Assembly: GCA_002706095.1 (NCBI GenBank)
Contig: PAJP01000018.1
Location: forward strand, 1 to 64,000
From: Methylophaga sp.
Lineage (GTDB): Bacteria; Pseudomonadota; Gammaproteobacteria; Nitrosococcales; Methylophagaceae
Length of the DNA stretch: 64,000 nucleotides
Direction of reading: 5' to 3'
Part shown: positions 63,583 through 64,000 of the stretch, in pieces
Position numbering within the stretch: position 1 is the stretch's first letter
Layout of the letters: each line of letters starts with the position of its first letter
Notes under the pieces: model-generated
Told to the model about the DNA's origin: nothing
The model's input: only the letters and a program-made list of their open reading frames with translations
Database searches by the model: none
Program-made: the position numbers and the translations under genes

Positions 63583-64000
63583 ATGTTAGATAATGCACAG
63601 ATTAAGCAGATTATTAATGACTTTCAGGACCCATCAACCGAGATAAAACTAGGGGAGACCAATCTAGGGATTATGGTCGCAGAGGAGTCAGGAAAACAAA
63701 TCGTCTCTGTGGTTCTGCGTTATCCGGTCAAAGGTTATATTGATGAACTTAATCAGTCATTAACATCAGCTCTACAGCAAGCCGGGGCTGACAATGTCAA
63801 TGTTGTTGTCTCAAGTGAAATCATCAAGCACAAAGTTCAGCAGGGTGTGCAGGCACTGGATAATATCAAAAACATCATTGCTGTTGGATCGGGCAAAGGT
63901 GGTGTGGGTAAATCCACAACCTCAGCCAACCTGGCGCTGGCGCTCGCTGTAGAAGGCGCAACTGTGGGGGTGCTGGATGCTGATATTTACGGACCAAGCC
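63583..64000 (+). CDS. apbC: Mrp/ApbC iron-sulfur carrier (cut by window end)
   Basis: The first 139 codons of an Mrp/ApbC P-loop protein, reading [17 protein letters not shown], then a DUF59-like N-terminal domain, followed by [20 protein letters not shown] (deviant Walker A) and [11 protein letters not shown]. ApbC carries and delivers [4Fe-4S] clusters. The start has ggagtgagcc in front. The rest lies beyond the window, so length and C-terminal CxxC cannot be checked. Confidence 0.9.
   Translation, partial: MLDNAQIKQIINDFQDPSTEIKLGETNLGIMVAEESGKQIVSVVLRYPVKGYIDELNQSLTSALQQAGADNVNVVVSSEIIKHKVQQGVQALDNIKNIIAVGSGKGGVGKSTTSANLALALAVEGATVGVLDADIYGPS

Noticed and set aside
1..64000. CRISPR array, tRNA, rRNA, prophage or transposase
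   Set aside because: Nothing in the window matched direct-repeat arrays, cloverleaf sequences or integrase/transposase motifs on reading.

Overview
The window reads as chromosomal DNA of a gammaproteobacterium, most likely a marine methylotroph of the Methylophaga type (inference). The grounds are a stand-alone formylmethanofuran-hydrolase-like subunit (FhcA), a type B succinate dehydrogenase, the carboxyspermidine route to spermidine, a type IV pilin with its own oligosaccharyltransferase, and moderate GC. I see no rRNA, tRNA, CRISPR array, prophage or intact insertion sequence.

Layout. 0.2-1.8 kb: three small unknown genes on one strand, with spacers that faintly recall integron cassette sites. 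2-7.5 kb: a CaCA cation exchanger, a SpoT-like HD protein and four unknown exported proteins. 7.7-15.3 kb: an SbmA/BacA transporter, a lytic transglycosylase, a VPLPA/PEP-CTERM surface protein behind a class I c-di-GMP riboswitch, a PfpI protein, a DUF2061-APS kinase fusion, and an alpha/beta hydrolase with an in-frame stop facing a CGNR regulator. 15.8-21 kb: an autotransporter, SodC and a CHASE4-GGDEF protein. 21-23.3 kb: three consecutive broken genes (SDR, tautomerase, malate dehydrogenase), then greB. 23.9-35.4 kb: a zinc-starvation island holding MerC, a zinc-finger-less DksA, two COG0523 GTPases, DUF1826, Zur, an ABC-2 exporter-type transporter wrapped around a TonB receptor, and an FhcA homologue.

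35.4-39.5 kb: a Fur-controlled FecI-FecR-siderophore receptor set. 39.5-43.4 kb: PQQ-type sugar dehydrogenase, SelO and a YdjM-like protein. 43.5-47.5 kb: TPR/2-oxoglutarate oxygenase, PglL-type ligase and pilin behind a sigma-54 promoter. Then metG (minus strand), a TPR-like gene with sdhCAB, an ATP-grasp ligase/protease/aspartoacylase trio, and an arginine-to-spermidine operon (speA, carboxyspermidine dehydrogenase and decarboxylase, agmatinase). An NTF2-like, a GNAT and a nitrilase gene follow, and the window ends inside apbC/mrp.

The most notable parts are the zinc island, where six genes from an ABC ATPase to an FhcA homologue are almost overlapping, and the c-di-GMP riboswitch ahead of a sorted surface protein. 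The four disrupted metabolic genes between 13.7 and 23.3 kb suggest either local gene decay or consensus errors. All family assignments come from reading motifs, without database searches.
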